64,000 nucleotides of DNA from Salticus scenicus (GCA_963930645.1 OZ005654.1:267802700-267866699), one strand, 5' to 3'. Shown: positions 33,939 to 46,069, counted from the first letter of the stretch. Made by a program: numbers and translations. Notes: a model not told the origin generated them from the sequence alone.

Positions 33939-35505
33939 TTGCTTTATCAAGTTCACATTTAAATGTACTCAAGGCTCAAATGTCTTCAATGGTCACAACT
34001 GGAAAATTGGACTAAAACCTCATGCATTAATTCAATTTTATGTTTTTTGATAAAACGTACTTAAACATGTTTATAAAGTATATGATAATGAAATTGTATT
34101 GTAACTTACTGTAACATCTTATTGTAACTTACTGTATTATTTTAAGGAATAATTATTTTTTTACTCCAAAATGTAGAGTATTTTTCAAATAAATTTGCAA
34201 ACAGCAAAAGTCTTTGACATAAAATATCTGTATGCGTTAGCTTTAATCCATGCGTTTTTGAATTCAATTAACCATATAACCAATATTAAAACAAATATTA
34301 AGTTTATCAAAGTGAAATAAAACAGTATTTACTGAAACAAAATATAGTAAGTGTAGTAAAATACTGTAATTTTTAAAGCACTGGTATATAAAGAAAAAAA
34401 TAAACGAAAATTTTCTATCACTATATTAAAGCATTTCGAAAAAATTTGATTTTTCCTTTCAAAGTATATGAAATATTTCAGTAGATCAAAAGGAAAAAAC
34501 GTGACGTAATACAAATCAGATTGAACAGAGCCATTCTCAATCATTACAACGTGACAAAGTAGATCAGAGCTCTCCGTAAAACAATTCATAGATTAAAGAA
34601 AAAAGCATTTGTTGGAGATATCTTTGAAGCGTTTAGAAAATATATATATATGATGTAAGGTCACGATCATACGTAGTAAAAAAGTAGGGTAAAGTAATAT
34701 ATATATATATATGTATCCATCTTCTACGTACGATTTTAAAAAAGAATAGATTCACTTTCCAAGAAAATTTTGATAACAGTTTTTTCGTAATTTATTTAGA
34801 AGATTTGTGAATAAAATCTGTGTTCTGCACAGGCTTATCTAATTAATAACACTAATCTTCAATCAAAATTTTTTTATAAGATACTTAAACTGTTTCTTAT
34901 AAAAACTGTGTCTCACTCAAAAAATTCTATTACGTCAAGTTCCTTTTTTTTTTTTTTTTTTTTCCAAACGCAAATTTTATTTCGATTTTGTATGAAATTG
35001 TCAAATTACTTATCCAATTATTATTTATGAATTATTTACTGAACTAAGATATCTACAAAGACTGAGATATTAAGTTGTTTAATATGGTGTGTCAATGTAA
35101 TTATTGCTGTGTAATTTTTCGTTCGAGATATTCCTTTGTACTTTTGATGCACAGTTACAGTCTTAGCATTTTTTATTGTAACTTTGAACGAACACAAAGT
35201 TGTCAATATTTTTAAAATTATATTCTACATGCTTCAAATAATGCATTCCAGCATTAAACGGAATATTTTAAGAATCAGATTTAAATTTCGAGAGTCGCCC
35301 TTGGTCCATTTTTGTATATTGAGGTTAACTAGATTGGGAGCTTGAGCTTAAAATGAAATACTGAAACATTATGCATGTTTATGCATAAATAGAATTCGAA
35401 CTCGGAAATTGGCGACTGAAAAATCGCTGAATTCAGATAACTTGAGATACAAAATATTACTTGTAATATATCGTTAAAAAAAGATTTACATCACCAACAT
35501 TGTAT
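32890..35505. other. AT-rich non-coding stretch
   Basis: No supported gene. It contains T-runs at about 33910-33935 and 34947-34964. The 87-residue minus frame at 33449-33712 has a less biased composition but no recognised motif. Confidence 0.5.
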
Positions 35506-35509
35506 ATCA

Positions 35510-35705
35510 GCAATGTTTGAGTGTCACGGTCGATCCCAGATCACGCTCAGTGACCTAGCTGTTCTGTGCTTTCCGTGGTTTTCTCCAAAACTCACGTTAA
35601 CACGAGCTAGGATCCTCTAGAAAGAACCCAACGGAGGACAATTCACAAAGGACCCTAGTGCAATCAATCGGGTTTTAAAACCTCACAAAGCAACAACATC
35701 ACAAT
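35510..35705 (+). repeat. SINE-like repeat with conserved hairpin, copy 1
   Basis: It aligns with 37340-37516 over a core of ttctccaaaactcacg, a cgagctaggatcctctag segment and aaagaaccca. The core includes a partial hairpin CTCACGTTAACACGAG. No A or B box was identified. Both copies lie on the plus strand about 1.8 kb apart. Confidence 0.55.
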
Positions 35706-35709
35706 GTTT

Positions 35710-37335
35710 TTAAAAACATTTACTTGGTAAATAAATAAATAAATAAGTAAATAAATTCAATTAAGAAAGTTTTTATATGATTTTATGTAAGTTTTTTATA
35801 TGTAAGTTTTTATATGATGCAAATCTAATTTTCTGAAACTTATATATATATATAATAAAAAAAGATATAAAATATTTTACGTTCTCTAAAACTTATTTAT
35901 TTTAAGGACTTATAAGAAACTATTTTTAATAATGTCACATTTAATAAAATAAAAAGATATCAGAAATTTTTGTTGATGCAATTATAATTGATGCGAACCC
36001 CTAAAAGCTTTAGAATACTTGAAAGATGCTTCAAGATGTCAGACAAAAGAATCATGTACTTGAGCATTTGATATTTCCACTTAAATATATCATGGCTTTT
36101 AGAATGTCGAATATTTATTTCTTTTCTAAAATGTAACAGAAATGTAACAATCAAAATAATAGAAAAAAGAACGGAAAAACGCTCTTATCTCACATATATC
36201 GTTAAAAACGAGACTGCTATAAGAGTGTTTCATAGCATCATTAAAGTGCTCCATCAAAAAGGTTTGTTTCATATATTATGCGATATTTCTCTAAATAAGA
36301 ACTCTAGTAAAGATTACGTTTTCGGTATTATTTCTTAAATTGAATTAAAGAAAAAACCCTCTTTAAAGCATTTTTATTTTTAGGAAGTAGTAGAAAAAAA
36401 TGCAAAATTAAATTAACATGTAAATTTTTAGTATAGTTGAAGTAATTGGTTAGTATTTCAAAAATTAGATTTTTAGTAATAAAACAAAATAGAACCATTC
36501 CAAAATTAAAATTTTACCGAATTTTTAAGTTATATTTCATTTAAAGCAAATATAAATCAAGATATATTTATAAAATAATCTTTTAATTCTACGCATTCTT
36601 TGCTGTATATTTCAGTAATAATAATATTTTTTTAACGAAAAAATATTTGAAAACATAGACAAAATAAAAGATATCACAGTAAAAAAAAAATAAATAATAA
36701 AAAAAAATAATAATAATAATAATGATGATTTGGTATCTACATTTTTATTGTGTTCTTTATAAACAAAGCAATATAAATTAAAACGTTTCATCCTCTTATG
36801 GTTCTGCTAACAAAGAATTAAACAAAATGTTTAGATGGTAAATACAGAGAATACCGCTCAAGGAAAAATTTTATAGGTTCAAATTTCTAAATATTAGTTT
36901 ACAGCATTTAATGACTGTTTAGTATGTTTTTTTTTTTTTTTTTTTTTTAGCTAATATTTACCAATTGTCGATACATTTTCTCCCCTAAACATCTGGGCTC
37001 ATGATTTATTATTATTATTCAATTTCTATGCGGGATAAAAAAATATATATTTAATTTTTTATTTTATTTTTCTGAGTATTTATTTTCTTATTCCAGTTAA
37101 AGAATTTCTTAATCTATGACAAGAGCAAAATTCTTAATCGTTGACATTGACAAATCTTTTGGCGTTCTCACAATGCCTATTCATAAACAATCCAAGCCAC
37201 ATTTGCTAGCAACTTGCTCTCTTTGGGCAAAGAATGTTCCAAAGCAAGCTGAAATATAAGTGTCCTAATATCGCATCCTATCTATTAATAAACAAAAAGA
37301 AAAAAGAAACTTTTCAATTCCAGTTCACTAAGATA
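35710..37335. other. AT-rich non-coding stretch
   Basis: No gene seen. It has a TAAA run near 35730, an AAT run near 36700 and a T-run at about 36927-36949. Confidence 0.55.
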
Positions 37336-37339
37336 CTGA

Positions 37340-37516
37340 CTGCGCTTCAAGATCAGGCGAGAGTACTGCACTTATCCCTGCTTTTGTTCGATTCCTGAAA
37401 CTCCCGTGAATACGGGCTAGGGCCCCTTAGAAAGACCCACTCATGAACGGCACTGCACTTAAACCCAGCACCCTCGTGTAGACAATTGACCTTAACACAA
37501 ATATGCACTCACACTG
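37340..37516 (+). repeat. SINE-like repeat with conserved hairpin, copy 2
   Basis: It shares with copy 1 the order ...cctgaaactcccgtg, gggctagggccccttag, aaagaccca. The hairpin CCCGT gaat ACGGG is perfect here. The two copies differ on both sides of the stem, which hints at compensatory change. Confidence 0.55.
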
Positions 37517-37569
37517 TTTTTGTTCTAATAACTTTCACTTAAACTTAAGAGCATCATAAAAATAAAAGG

Positions 37570-37614
37570 CGCTGTTATATAGGAAAAAGTTTTGTGATGG
37601 TCACATCATACTAG
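37570..37614 (+). mobile_element. Helitron-like 3' end related to the 19417-20419 element
   Basis: It carries a ggcgctgttatat string, TGTGA/TCACA hairpin (37593-37597 / 37601-37605), and CTAG at 37611-37614 followed by T. Order and spacing match the end at 20383-20419. Nothing upstream of about 37565 aligns, so it is a 3' fragment. Confidence 0.6.
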
Positions 37615-37619
37615 TTTCT

Positions 37620-37915
37620 TTATAGCCTAACTTTTTTATTTGTGAGTGATTTATTTATTAATGTAAATGAGAAATGTTAATGAATAAATATTTATTTATA
37701 ACTACATGTGTAGTTTTTCAATATACGAATATACTTTTAATATACTTTTTCAAATTGTTTTCGCATAAAAATAAGTTATATCATAAAAGAATTATTCAAA
37801 TGTAGTATTTTTTAATTATATGCGTTAATTTCTCTATTTAATCGTATTATTTAAAAAATAAAGAAACATCATTCCATGTATTTCATTAGAGTATTTTTGA
37901 ATCAATTTTTTTAAG

Positions 37916-37970
<55 letters not shown>

Positions 37971-38354
37971 TATACGAATTCACTTCTACGTATGCTATTA
38001 TTTAATTAGCATTCACTGGAATTATTCTCAAAGTAATTATACTCGCATTTAAGTAGATAATATACATATAAAAAAATAAGTAATTAATAGTTTCAAATTT
38101 TTTAATGCACATCTCTAACAGTGATATAATCTATATTATGCACTTTCCACTTTTTTTCCGTGAATGCTCTTGCAATGTTATTATTTATTTATTATTTTTT
38201 TATTTTTTATTTTTTATTTTTTTTATTTTTTTGTTTCTTCAACAAAATTTTGAATAATTATCAGAATTTGTTTTCTCTACATTCATTAAGAAATAGAAAT
38301 TGCAGATGTAATCGCTACACTTAAAAATTTTTATGCTTATAATAAGAACATATC

Positions 38355-38389
<35 letters not shown>

Positions 38390-38840
38390 TTGTAATAAAA
38401 AATATTTCTGGTGTACGGAGGGGGTATATATTTTTTTAGTTATAGTGAATGATTTAAAAAGATACATGTATACATTTTCGGAGAATAATAAATGAAAATT
38501 TGTTAAATGGTTTTTAAAAGGAAAATATGTGTGGAAATTTAATTTTAAACATAAATTCTACGAATAACACAATTGCTTATGCACGTTTCTAAAAGTGTCA
38601 TCAGATTATTTATTTAGAAAAAATGTGCCTTAGAACAACTAAATTTTGTTAGAAAATATTATACTTAGACAAATTCTCAATTTTGACTTTTTTAGTTTTT
38701 CAAATTTCACAAAATTTTAACTCCGACAAAATGGGCATATATACAGTATGTGAAAATTTATTCATAACAATTAAAAATGCACCTGGTTTTTAAAAGTAAT
38801 ATGCAAAACAAAGTGTGAAAAAAAAAAATCGCAACTTGTT
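37620..38840. other. AT-rich non-coding stretch
   Basis: No gene is supported. It holds a 46-base AT run (about 37921-37966), TTTTA-rich tracts near 38190-38230 and a T-run near 38361-38385. Confidence 0.6.
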
Positions 38841-38864
38841 TTTTTTTGGGGGGGAGGGGGGAGG
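38838..38864. repeat. T-run joined to G-rich tract
   Basis: About nine T are followed by G runs of seven, six and three separated by single A. The G tract could form a quadruplex. Confidence 0.85.
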
Positions 38865-38865
38865 G

Positions 38866-38920
38866 ATAATACGACATATCAGCAGCGAACAAAATAGGCA
38901 CTAGTGCAGCAAAAAAGAGA
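38866..38920 (-). repeat. Fragment of the hammerhead-like repeat family
   Basis: The minus strand reads a gcactagtgcc segment, ttttgttcgc, then TGCTGATATGTCG. It aligns with gcactcgtgct...tttgttcgcCTGATGA at 59072-59100. Homology stops before stem II is complete. Confidence 0.5.
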
Positions 38921-39129
38921 TAATGCACAAAACAGTGTTAAAAAACAAGATTAAGTAAATATTCAAGATAAACTTTAATGTATCATAAATAAAAAAATCT
39001 TGTGTTAAACAACCACACGAATTTCATGACCCACTATTTCACAGATTATATGAATGTTTTGGAGATAATGTGATCAGAAGACATAAAATTGACCTAACGA
39101 AGAGAAAACCTAAAATTTGTCCGATACGA

Positions 39130-39465
39130 GTAACTTTATACACATGTAAAGAAATATAAAACTAAGTTTACATAGCGAGTTTAAAAATAAGAAAAAAAAA
39201 ATGGTAGAGTTATTTTTTGAAACACCAATTTCCGAGATCTAAGACTGACTTATCTAAGCAGGATGACTGTTAATTTTCCTCTAATAATAGCGTAAATATG
39301 AGAAAGGATATCTAAAATGGATTTATGTAACAATTTTTATGAAAATCATCAGTGCTGTTTTTGTGATACCAACTTTTACCAAAACTTGGAATACTCATTT
39401 ATTGACCGGAGAACAATAATTACATACAAAAGGATGTTTAAAAGAGAGTTACTATGGTGAATTTG

Positions 39466-39506
<41 letters not shown>

Positions 39507-40013
39507 GTGCAGTCGTTTTCAAAAGAACGCGCTTGCAAGACCTGGATTTGAGTTATTTATACAGGACGCCTATCAATTTTCCTGAACTAACGAACTATAT
39601 CATTCGAAAGGATATCTAACAGAGTGTTTTTATAACAACTATAAAGAAAATCGTTAGGGCTCCTCTTGAGATACGGACTTGCAGTCCCACTTCCGGTTTC
39701 CGATGCCCCACTTCCCTTTGTTCAATTTTCACCAAAATTTGGAGAATCTACCTGTACACCAGACCTGTCTCAATTCTGAAGTTTCGTAGTTCTATCTTTA
39801 TTAGTTTCGGAGATATGATAGCCGGAATTTCCCCACATACATACACACGAACACACACACATACATACACACACACACACTGACCAATTGCCAAAAATTA
39901 CTTTTTTGGAACCAGGATGCCTTAAAACGTGTAAATCAGGTGAAAACTGGATATCAAATTTTTGGACCGAATACAATACTTCCATTACCTACGGTATATA
40001 TGTTAATGGAAGT
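39130..40013 (-). mobile_element. Helitron-like element, minus strand, 3' end not found
   Basis: On the minus strand it opens with TTTTTACTTCCATTA, a 10-bp-stem hairpin (40013-40004 paired with 39987-39978). Next come a TG/TA microsatellite (39895-39840), then about three diverged units of roughly 130-180 bp containing gaaaggatatctaa-type motifs (plus strand near 39303, 39430 and 39606). This is the same order as at 19417 and 44991. A 37-base poly(A) run (about 39467-39503) interrupts it. The lower boundary is approximate. Confidence 0.5.
39467..39504. repeat. Poly(A) run of about 37 bases
   Basis: This is the longest A homopolymer in the window. Confidence 0.9.
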
Positions 40014-40019
40014 AAAAAG

Positions 40020-41155
40020 AGAAAGAAAGGAAAAAATAATGTGAATGTACAACTGTAATAAATAAATAAATAAATAAAATAAATAATACTTAACAATCTA
40101 GAGAAGGTGTAACGCCTGGTTTACAGCTTCTTGATTAACTCCTATTTTAATTGCTGAAATTGTCTATGTAATTCAAAGACAACTTTAATAAAACTAAATT
40201 TCTCTTTATTATGAACTTTAAATAAGGGAAAGATTGGGCTTACACATGTATAATTTAACCTTTGCCAAATGGAACTTAAACAGATCATAAACTGGTAAAA
40301 GCTGGTAAATTTAACCTTTTACTTCCAATGAGAAGCGTAAACACAAAACCTCGGAGGTTTCATTTAAAGAATAAAGTAGAGAAAATCTTCACTTCATTTA
40401 CCTTAAAGAATTTAACCTAGAAGTACCGAAATCCGACTGAACATCAAAATCATACAACTTCCTTTAAGACTTCATTCGTTTTCTTTGAACCAAACACCAA
40501 GCTAAACTAAACAGACTGGCAATTCTCTCCCAATTTTTCCATGCACAATCTTACACTTTCTCTTAGATCATCACCAGCTAATATTAGATTCAACTGGTAA
40601 CTTTATGTCTTCCAGCCTGACACTCCACGGATGACTCAGCGAAATAGACTTATCTGTGTGACGCCACGAGACCCTTTTCACGTGACCACTGCAGTGAAAA
40701 CTGCAACTTTTCCTAAATAATTTTGTATTCTATAAAAAAAATACTCTACGGAAAATGTTTGCATCTTATGGAGATATTCATAGGAAAATGGTAAATGCGT
40801 CACCAGCTGCGGTGTCAAACAATAGATGATTTACGCCTCTTACTCAAAAGAAGAAAAAAAGATATATAGGGTCCATTTTGAGCACTTAAAAGCGAATGAT
40901 ATTGTATGAGGTCTCTCTCCTTAGAAAGGTTATGTGAGTAATTTCCAATCATGGGTGATCAAATGTGTTAAAGTAATATCTTTTATATCATGTTTTGAGT
41001 TTTTTAAATTGCAAAAAATCTTCCTGAAAATCTAAATGGCTGAAAGAAATAGGAGAAGAAAATAATGTTAGCATTAGAAATTTCGAAACCGTGTCCATAA
41101 CGCCAGCAATGGAAAACAACATTTTTTTTTCTTCTTTATGAACATTCTAACAGTG
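40020..41155. other. Unclassified stretch, partly GC-richer
   Basis: A TAAA run lies near 40058-40085. Bases 40110-40700 are less AT-rich than the neighbourhood and start with tgtaacgcctgg, reminiscent of an LTR start, but no matching second LTR, primer site or protein was found. No gene assigned. Confidence 0.4.
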
Positions 41156-41159
41156 ATCA

Positions 41160-42073
41160 TCTACATATATAAAATCGTTTGTTCTGACTGAGTGAGTGAC
41201 TGACTGATTCGATATCATTCAGTCCAAACCTGTGCACTAAAGAACATGAGATTTCGTGAAAGCATTCATTCCTTGATGTAGGCACCCTCCACACTCACAC
41301 ACGCAGCTCTTAAGCGTTCATAAAAAGTTCTACAAGAATATTTCAGTTGTGCTTTTTACAGACGTCTACTCGTCCATCAAAAAGATGTTCAAAGAACGTT
41401 CGATGCAAAAGTGACATTTACAAATTGACATTTTCAATTCTAAATGAAGAATTGTTCTAATAACGCTTTATAGGCATGTTCTCATAATGTTCTAAGAGAG
41501 TTCATTATACTTTCCACATAAGTGTAATTTTGAGTGTATGGTAATTGCTTCTAAATATTATTTTACATATTACTGTCTCAAAAGTAGAAAACTTTGAAGA
41601 ACTTTGTAGACATTAATTGAAATGCATATAAAAATAACAAGTATATTTTTTCAGAAAATATTTAACTTTAAAAATATATTAGTTAAAATACACATAAAAA
41701 TGGACTTGTTTATATTTAAACATCATAAAGTGCAGTTAAAATACACAATAACAGATTTTATGGGCCTACTTCATAATAACTTTTTGGACTGAGATATTTT
41801 ATTAAACTTTCTTTTTAACCAACGTGGTTGGGGTGGGGCTGAGTAGATAATCGCTTATTTTCAAATTAGAAAAAAAAATAATTTAATTAACCTTTGAAAA
41901 ACCTCAGAATTAATACAATAACACTTAATGCGGTGTAACAGGATACTGGTAGCACCTAATTTATGGGAAGAGGAGTTAAAAGAATTCAAATTAAAATATT
42001 GACTTGGAAAAGTAAGTTTTTTCTGGTGAATACCTCAACTGCTGCTGCCAAAGGCAGCAGGAATCTTAACTAG
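41160..42073 (+). mobile_element. Non-autonomous Helitron, both ends visible
   Basis: It starts with TCTACATATATAAAA at 41160, preceded by A. Near the 3' end a perfect 8-bp hairpin CTGCTGCC/GGCAGCAG with AAA loop (42042-42060) is followed nine bases later by CTAG (42070-42073). This is the Helitron end structure. The base after CTAG is G rather than the expected T, so the flank has mutated or the site is atypical. The first 60 bases hold gactgactgattcg-type repeats common at arthropod element ends. The 914-bp body encodes no protein. Confidence 0.75.
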
Positions 42074-42094
42074 GATTTGATCAATTACAATGAC

Positions 42095-42122
42095 TTTTTT
42101 TTTTTTTTGGGGGGGGGGGGGG
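42095..42122. repeat. T14G14 homopolymer junction
   Basis: Fourteen T are followed directly by fourteen G, 21 bases after the Helitron end. Confidence 0.9.
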
Positions 42123-42129
42123 AATTTTA

Positions 42130-44985
42130 TATTAAAATGCGATATGTTTTTTTCGAAAATCAATTTAAATATAGTGACCAGAGAAGCAGGTAAAGCCTAC
42201 TACTTACTTTATTCTCTATTTCAACGACTCCATATTTGGCTAATGTAAACTAGATTACGAGATGAACAAAGTAGGAAATAAATACCAGACACATTCGCAA
42301 GATATATGCTATCATTAAAAAAAGAAAATTTTATTTTGTTGATGTGTTTGAAAGAGAATTTAAATCCAAAATGTGATGGAATTTTTAATATTTTAAAGTA
42401 ATGGAAGAATTAAATGATAAAACAACAGTTTAAGACAATGGTCACTCAAGTTAAATACAGAATAATTAGCTTTTGGGAACAGAGCTTTATCAATGATGGT
42501 AGGATTATAGCAAGATATATTATTATTTATTTTTTTCTTAGTCTAGTATATCTAGAGCAAATGTATAAAGCGCAAAACACGGATGTTAAAAGAGAAGCCA
42601 TTTCTGAAAAAAAAAAAAAATAATAATAATAAATAAATAAGTAAAGGTGTTGCTTGGGATCACTCTGTAAAAATAAAACAGAAATCCGTTGTAGATGTAA
42701 TATGAGATTACCATATTTCTTCAAATTATAGTTTCATCACGTTTCTACCGACCGAAATGTTTGCAATTTCTTTCTTATTTTATATATCCTTAAAATTTGT
42801 CTCCTTATATGTCTTATACCAATTTCACCAATCAATTTTCAATTTAATTCATCAGAAGATAAATTATTTTTAGTTTTTGTGGGATGAAACACTAATGATA
42901 ATTAAAACATATCATTCATAGTAAAGTTTCGAAATAAAATTCGTGTTTGACCACCCATTTTTTATACTTCCCCAAAGTAAAACAGTTTTAGTATAGGACC
43001 AATATGGGAACCCTTAATTTTTCGCCGCTATGTTCACTAAGTCTTGCAATTTATTTATTCATTTATTTATTTATTTATTCAATTTGGCATAATTTTTTGC
43101 CATAAAAACTTCGTGCCTAATTTAAATACTTTTTAAATATTGCATTTTTAAATCAATTTATGATAAAATTTCACGTTTTGCTATCTTTAAACTATTGATA
43201 GGTTTAAGATGACATTTTCAAAGATTGTACAGATGCAACATTTAAAAATAAATTTTTTCCAAAACATGGTCTCATCAAACAAATGTCGTGTTTTGTTTTG
43301 TTTTTAGATCACAGAACGGAGTATGTGTGCTTAAACATTCTTATATATTAGGTTTTATCCTCGCTTATTTTATTAAGTCACTATTGTACCATTTCGCAAA
43401 ATTTAACAGTAACTGATCCACGTTAGACTAATATGATATATATATATATATATATGTGTGTGTAGACTAAGTGGAAAAAAAAAAGTCGCACTGCAGAAAA
43501 AAAGACTTTTTTTATTTTTAATAACTTTAAAATTAAAGTTTGAAACAAATAAAACTGTCTTGTTTGCATAATGCCAAAGGGATGAAATGATACCTATATA
43601 CATATTTTGTTTAATAATTCGGTTTATTACACTCTACGAAGTACTTTTTATAAATCTGCATAAAACTTTCTTGAAACTTTCATGAACATGATGCAATAAC
43701 CATACGCTTTGTATTCTATTATGATTTATTATATGAAATAAACGAGTTATATCTTAATATATGAAATAAAACTATTTATTTGTTAGGTCTAAGCAATTTT
43801 TCATCAAAAATATGCATTCTACATTGGGTTAATTCCACTTTTATATGGAATTTTTGCTTTAATGCGCAATGGCATAGTTTTATATAGTGTGTTAATATAA
43901 ATCTCAGAAATTTCAATGTGCCAAATATTACAAATATTTTTTTCTAGTTCTAGAAGAATTATAGGTTGCAAATTTCGTATCCTCTCTCCTCTCCCCTCTC
44001 CCCTGCCTTTTTACAAACGAAACATTTTCGAGCGGATCGCGATTAGGACGATTTTCATGTCTTGTAAAGAAGAAATTCTACTACATCCTTTGTGGGAAAA
44101 AAGTATGATTACTTACAGATTTATAGGTGCTCATGGTAATGGATAGGAAATTTTGACAATTTGAAGTGAATAAACTTGTCCGACTGTTTGAAAAGTTATG
44201 AACCACCGTACCATAATGTACGGAGAATGTGTCACTGTTTTGAAAATGCGATTTTCATTAAGTCGGTCATATTTTCGTTGTCAGATCTGCTTGTTTTCTT
44301 TAGCTCGAAATAAGTTAAACTTGACTCATTAGAGAGAACCAGTTCAGTCCAATAATTAACTAATTATTTTTTAATTTTTTTAGCCATCTGAGGTCTTGCT
44401 TTCCTAATTCTCTTACCTAAGAATGGATTTTTTTTCAAATTTTCTGTTATTTAAACCATCTTTGTTTAACAGTTGCTGTACTGTATTTAAAGATATTATG
44501 CTGCTAAACACACACATTTATACACTTTTTATGAAACACTTTTTATGTTCTAAATGTAATACAAACCGATTTTATAAGCAATGGCTTTGTAACTTACGGT
44601 CATCTCGCTTGGATGAGCAACGTGGCCGCCTAAAACAAAATTTCCAGTTTAAACGGCCAATAAATTTTATATCTTGCTGAAAACCCTTTTACCAATATTT
44701 TGTTAACATTTAATTATTTTGCCATCTCACGTATTAAAATATTTTTTGATTTTCATTAAAAAATTAATACTTTTTTTGGCATCGTTAGCTGCCTTATTCT
44801 TACCATTTTTGAAATAAATTCTAAAATTACAATTTTCCTGACAATTGTATTTTGTTTATAACACTGGAATCAAAGCTAAACTGTATGTGGAGGACAACAT
44901 AATAAAATCTGTTCGAAAATTTGCTTTTTAAACGATAAAATATGCGGTTGTAGAAGGCAAAAAGAAAAATATCAATGTGCGTTTC
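42130..44985. other. AT-rich non-coding stretch
   Basis: No gene recognised. It contains a TTTA run near 43050-43080, an AT run near 43437-43455 and a CT-rich tract at 43978-44008. Frames at 42414-42623, 43916-44146 and 44423-44680 have no identifiable domain. Confidence 0.5.
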
Positions 44986-45114
44986 TTTTTACTTTCCGAA
45001 CACTATAGTGAGGAAAGTAGTGTAATCATGTCAAAAATCCGAATTTGAGATTTTGATGTTTCTATACGTTTCGAGGTCCAATGAGTCTGTTGTCTGTTTT
45101 CACTATTTTTGCGA

Positions 45115-45175
45115 TGATGTATGTATGTGTGTGTGTATGTGTGTATGTATGTGTGTATGTATGTGTGTATGTCTG
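45115..45175. repeat. (TGTA/TG)n microsatellite
   Basis: Alternating GTGTGTATGT units form the core microsatellite of the Helitron-like element. Confidence 0.9.
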
Positions 45176-45190
45176 TGATTGAACACGCTA

Positions 45191-45880
45191 GCGTCTAAAC
45201 GCTTTGTTCGAAAAACCTGAAAGTTGGTACCTATATTGTAAGTCACCATAGTACGAACCCTATAGATTTTGGTAAATCTAGCACTTACAGTTTTTTTACA
45301 GGGACACAAAGAAAAATTCTTTATCATTATGGCCTATGGGAGCAAAATCTTAAAAGTGCGATAGCATCTAAACGCCTTATTCAATTGAGCAAAAAAATTA
45401 TACACATATTATAGGTCACACATACTCAATCTGTATAGATTTTGGACAATCTAGCACTTATAGGTTTTTTTTACAGGGACACAAAGAAAAATTCTTTATC
45501 ATTATGCCTATGGGGCCAAATTTTTAAAAGTGTGATAGCGTATAAACGCCTTATTAATATGAGAAAAAAATTTGTACACATGCTATAGGTTACAGTTGCA
45601 TTAACGGTATAGATTTTGGTGAATCTAGCACTTACAGTTTTTTTACAGGGACACAAAGAAAATTTTTTTATCATTATGGCCTTTGGGACCAAATTTTTAA
45701 AAGTACGATAGCATCTAAACGCCTTATTCAATTGAGCAGAAAATTTATATGAGTATTATAAATCACTGTTGCACTAACTATAAGCATTTTGGTGAATCTG
45801 GCATTTATAGGTCTTTACAGGGACACAACGAAAAATTCTTTATCATTATGATCTATGGGCTCAAAGTTCAGTAGCGTTAA
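45191..45880 (+). repeat. Four tandem units of 173-174 bp
   Basis: The anchor gcrtctaaacgc (third copy gcgtataaacgcc) occurs at 45191, 45364, 45538 and 45711, giving intervals of 173, 174 and 173. Each unit also carries tagattttggtgaatctagc and cagggacacaaagaaaa with a tttatcattatg segment. The spacing is almost exact although the sequence has diverged. The fourth unit fades near 45880. Confidence 0.9.
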
Positions 45881-46023
45881 ATAAAACATCCTGTAATATA
45901 TGGAGAAAAATACTCAAACACTCTATTATGGTTTTACTCTCTTTTGTTTTTTAACAACTCCTCTTTCTTTTTTTTATCTACAAAATTGTTAATTACTCAA
46001 TGTTCGGAAAGTCGAGTGGAGTC

Positions 46024-46031
<8 letters not shown>

Positions 46032-46066
<35 letters not shown>
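46032..46066. repeat. Poly(T) run of about 34 bases
   Basis: It lies directly after the 3' hairpin of the Helitron-like element. Confidence 0.85.
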
Positions 46067-46067
<1 letters not shown>

Positions 46068-46069
46068 TC

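Larger units (their letters stand above)
44991..46030 (+). mobile_element. Helitron-like non-autonomous element with 173-bp tandem array
   Basis: The left end forms a compound hairpin: ACTTTCC (44991-44997) with GGAAAGT (45012-45018), enclosing the palindrome CACTATAGTG. ACTTTCCGAACA is repeated inverted as TGTTCGGAAAGT at 46001-46012. It is followed by a terminal hairpin TGGAG/CTCCA (46017-46029). A TG/TGTA microsatellite (45115-45175) and four tandem units fill the middle. This matches DINE/HINE-type Helitron derivatives. The base string after the hairpin is CCAG-A, not CTAG. No protein is encoded; frames across the tandem units are repeats of one another. Confidence 0.65.

Noticed and set aside
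39770..39985. Minus-strand frame with Cys-Val repeats
   Set aside because: It is a translated TG microsatellite within a transposon.
40110..40700. Possible solo LTR starting tgtaacgcc
   Set aside because: No second LTR, target duplication, primer-binding site or retroviral-type protein was found.
45103..45731. Minus-strand frames with His-Thr repeats and repeated KKTVSARFTKIY-like segments
   Set aside because: They translate the TG microsatellite and the 173-bp tandem units of a non-coding Helitron-like element.
45191..45880. Regularly spaced repeats as a possible CRISPR array
   Set aside because: Units are contiguous 173-174-bp tandem repeats without spacers in a eukaryotic transposon.
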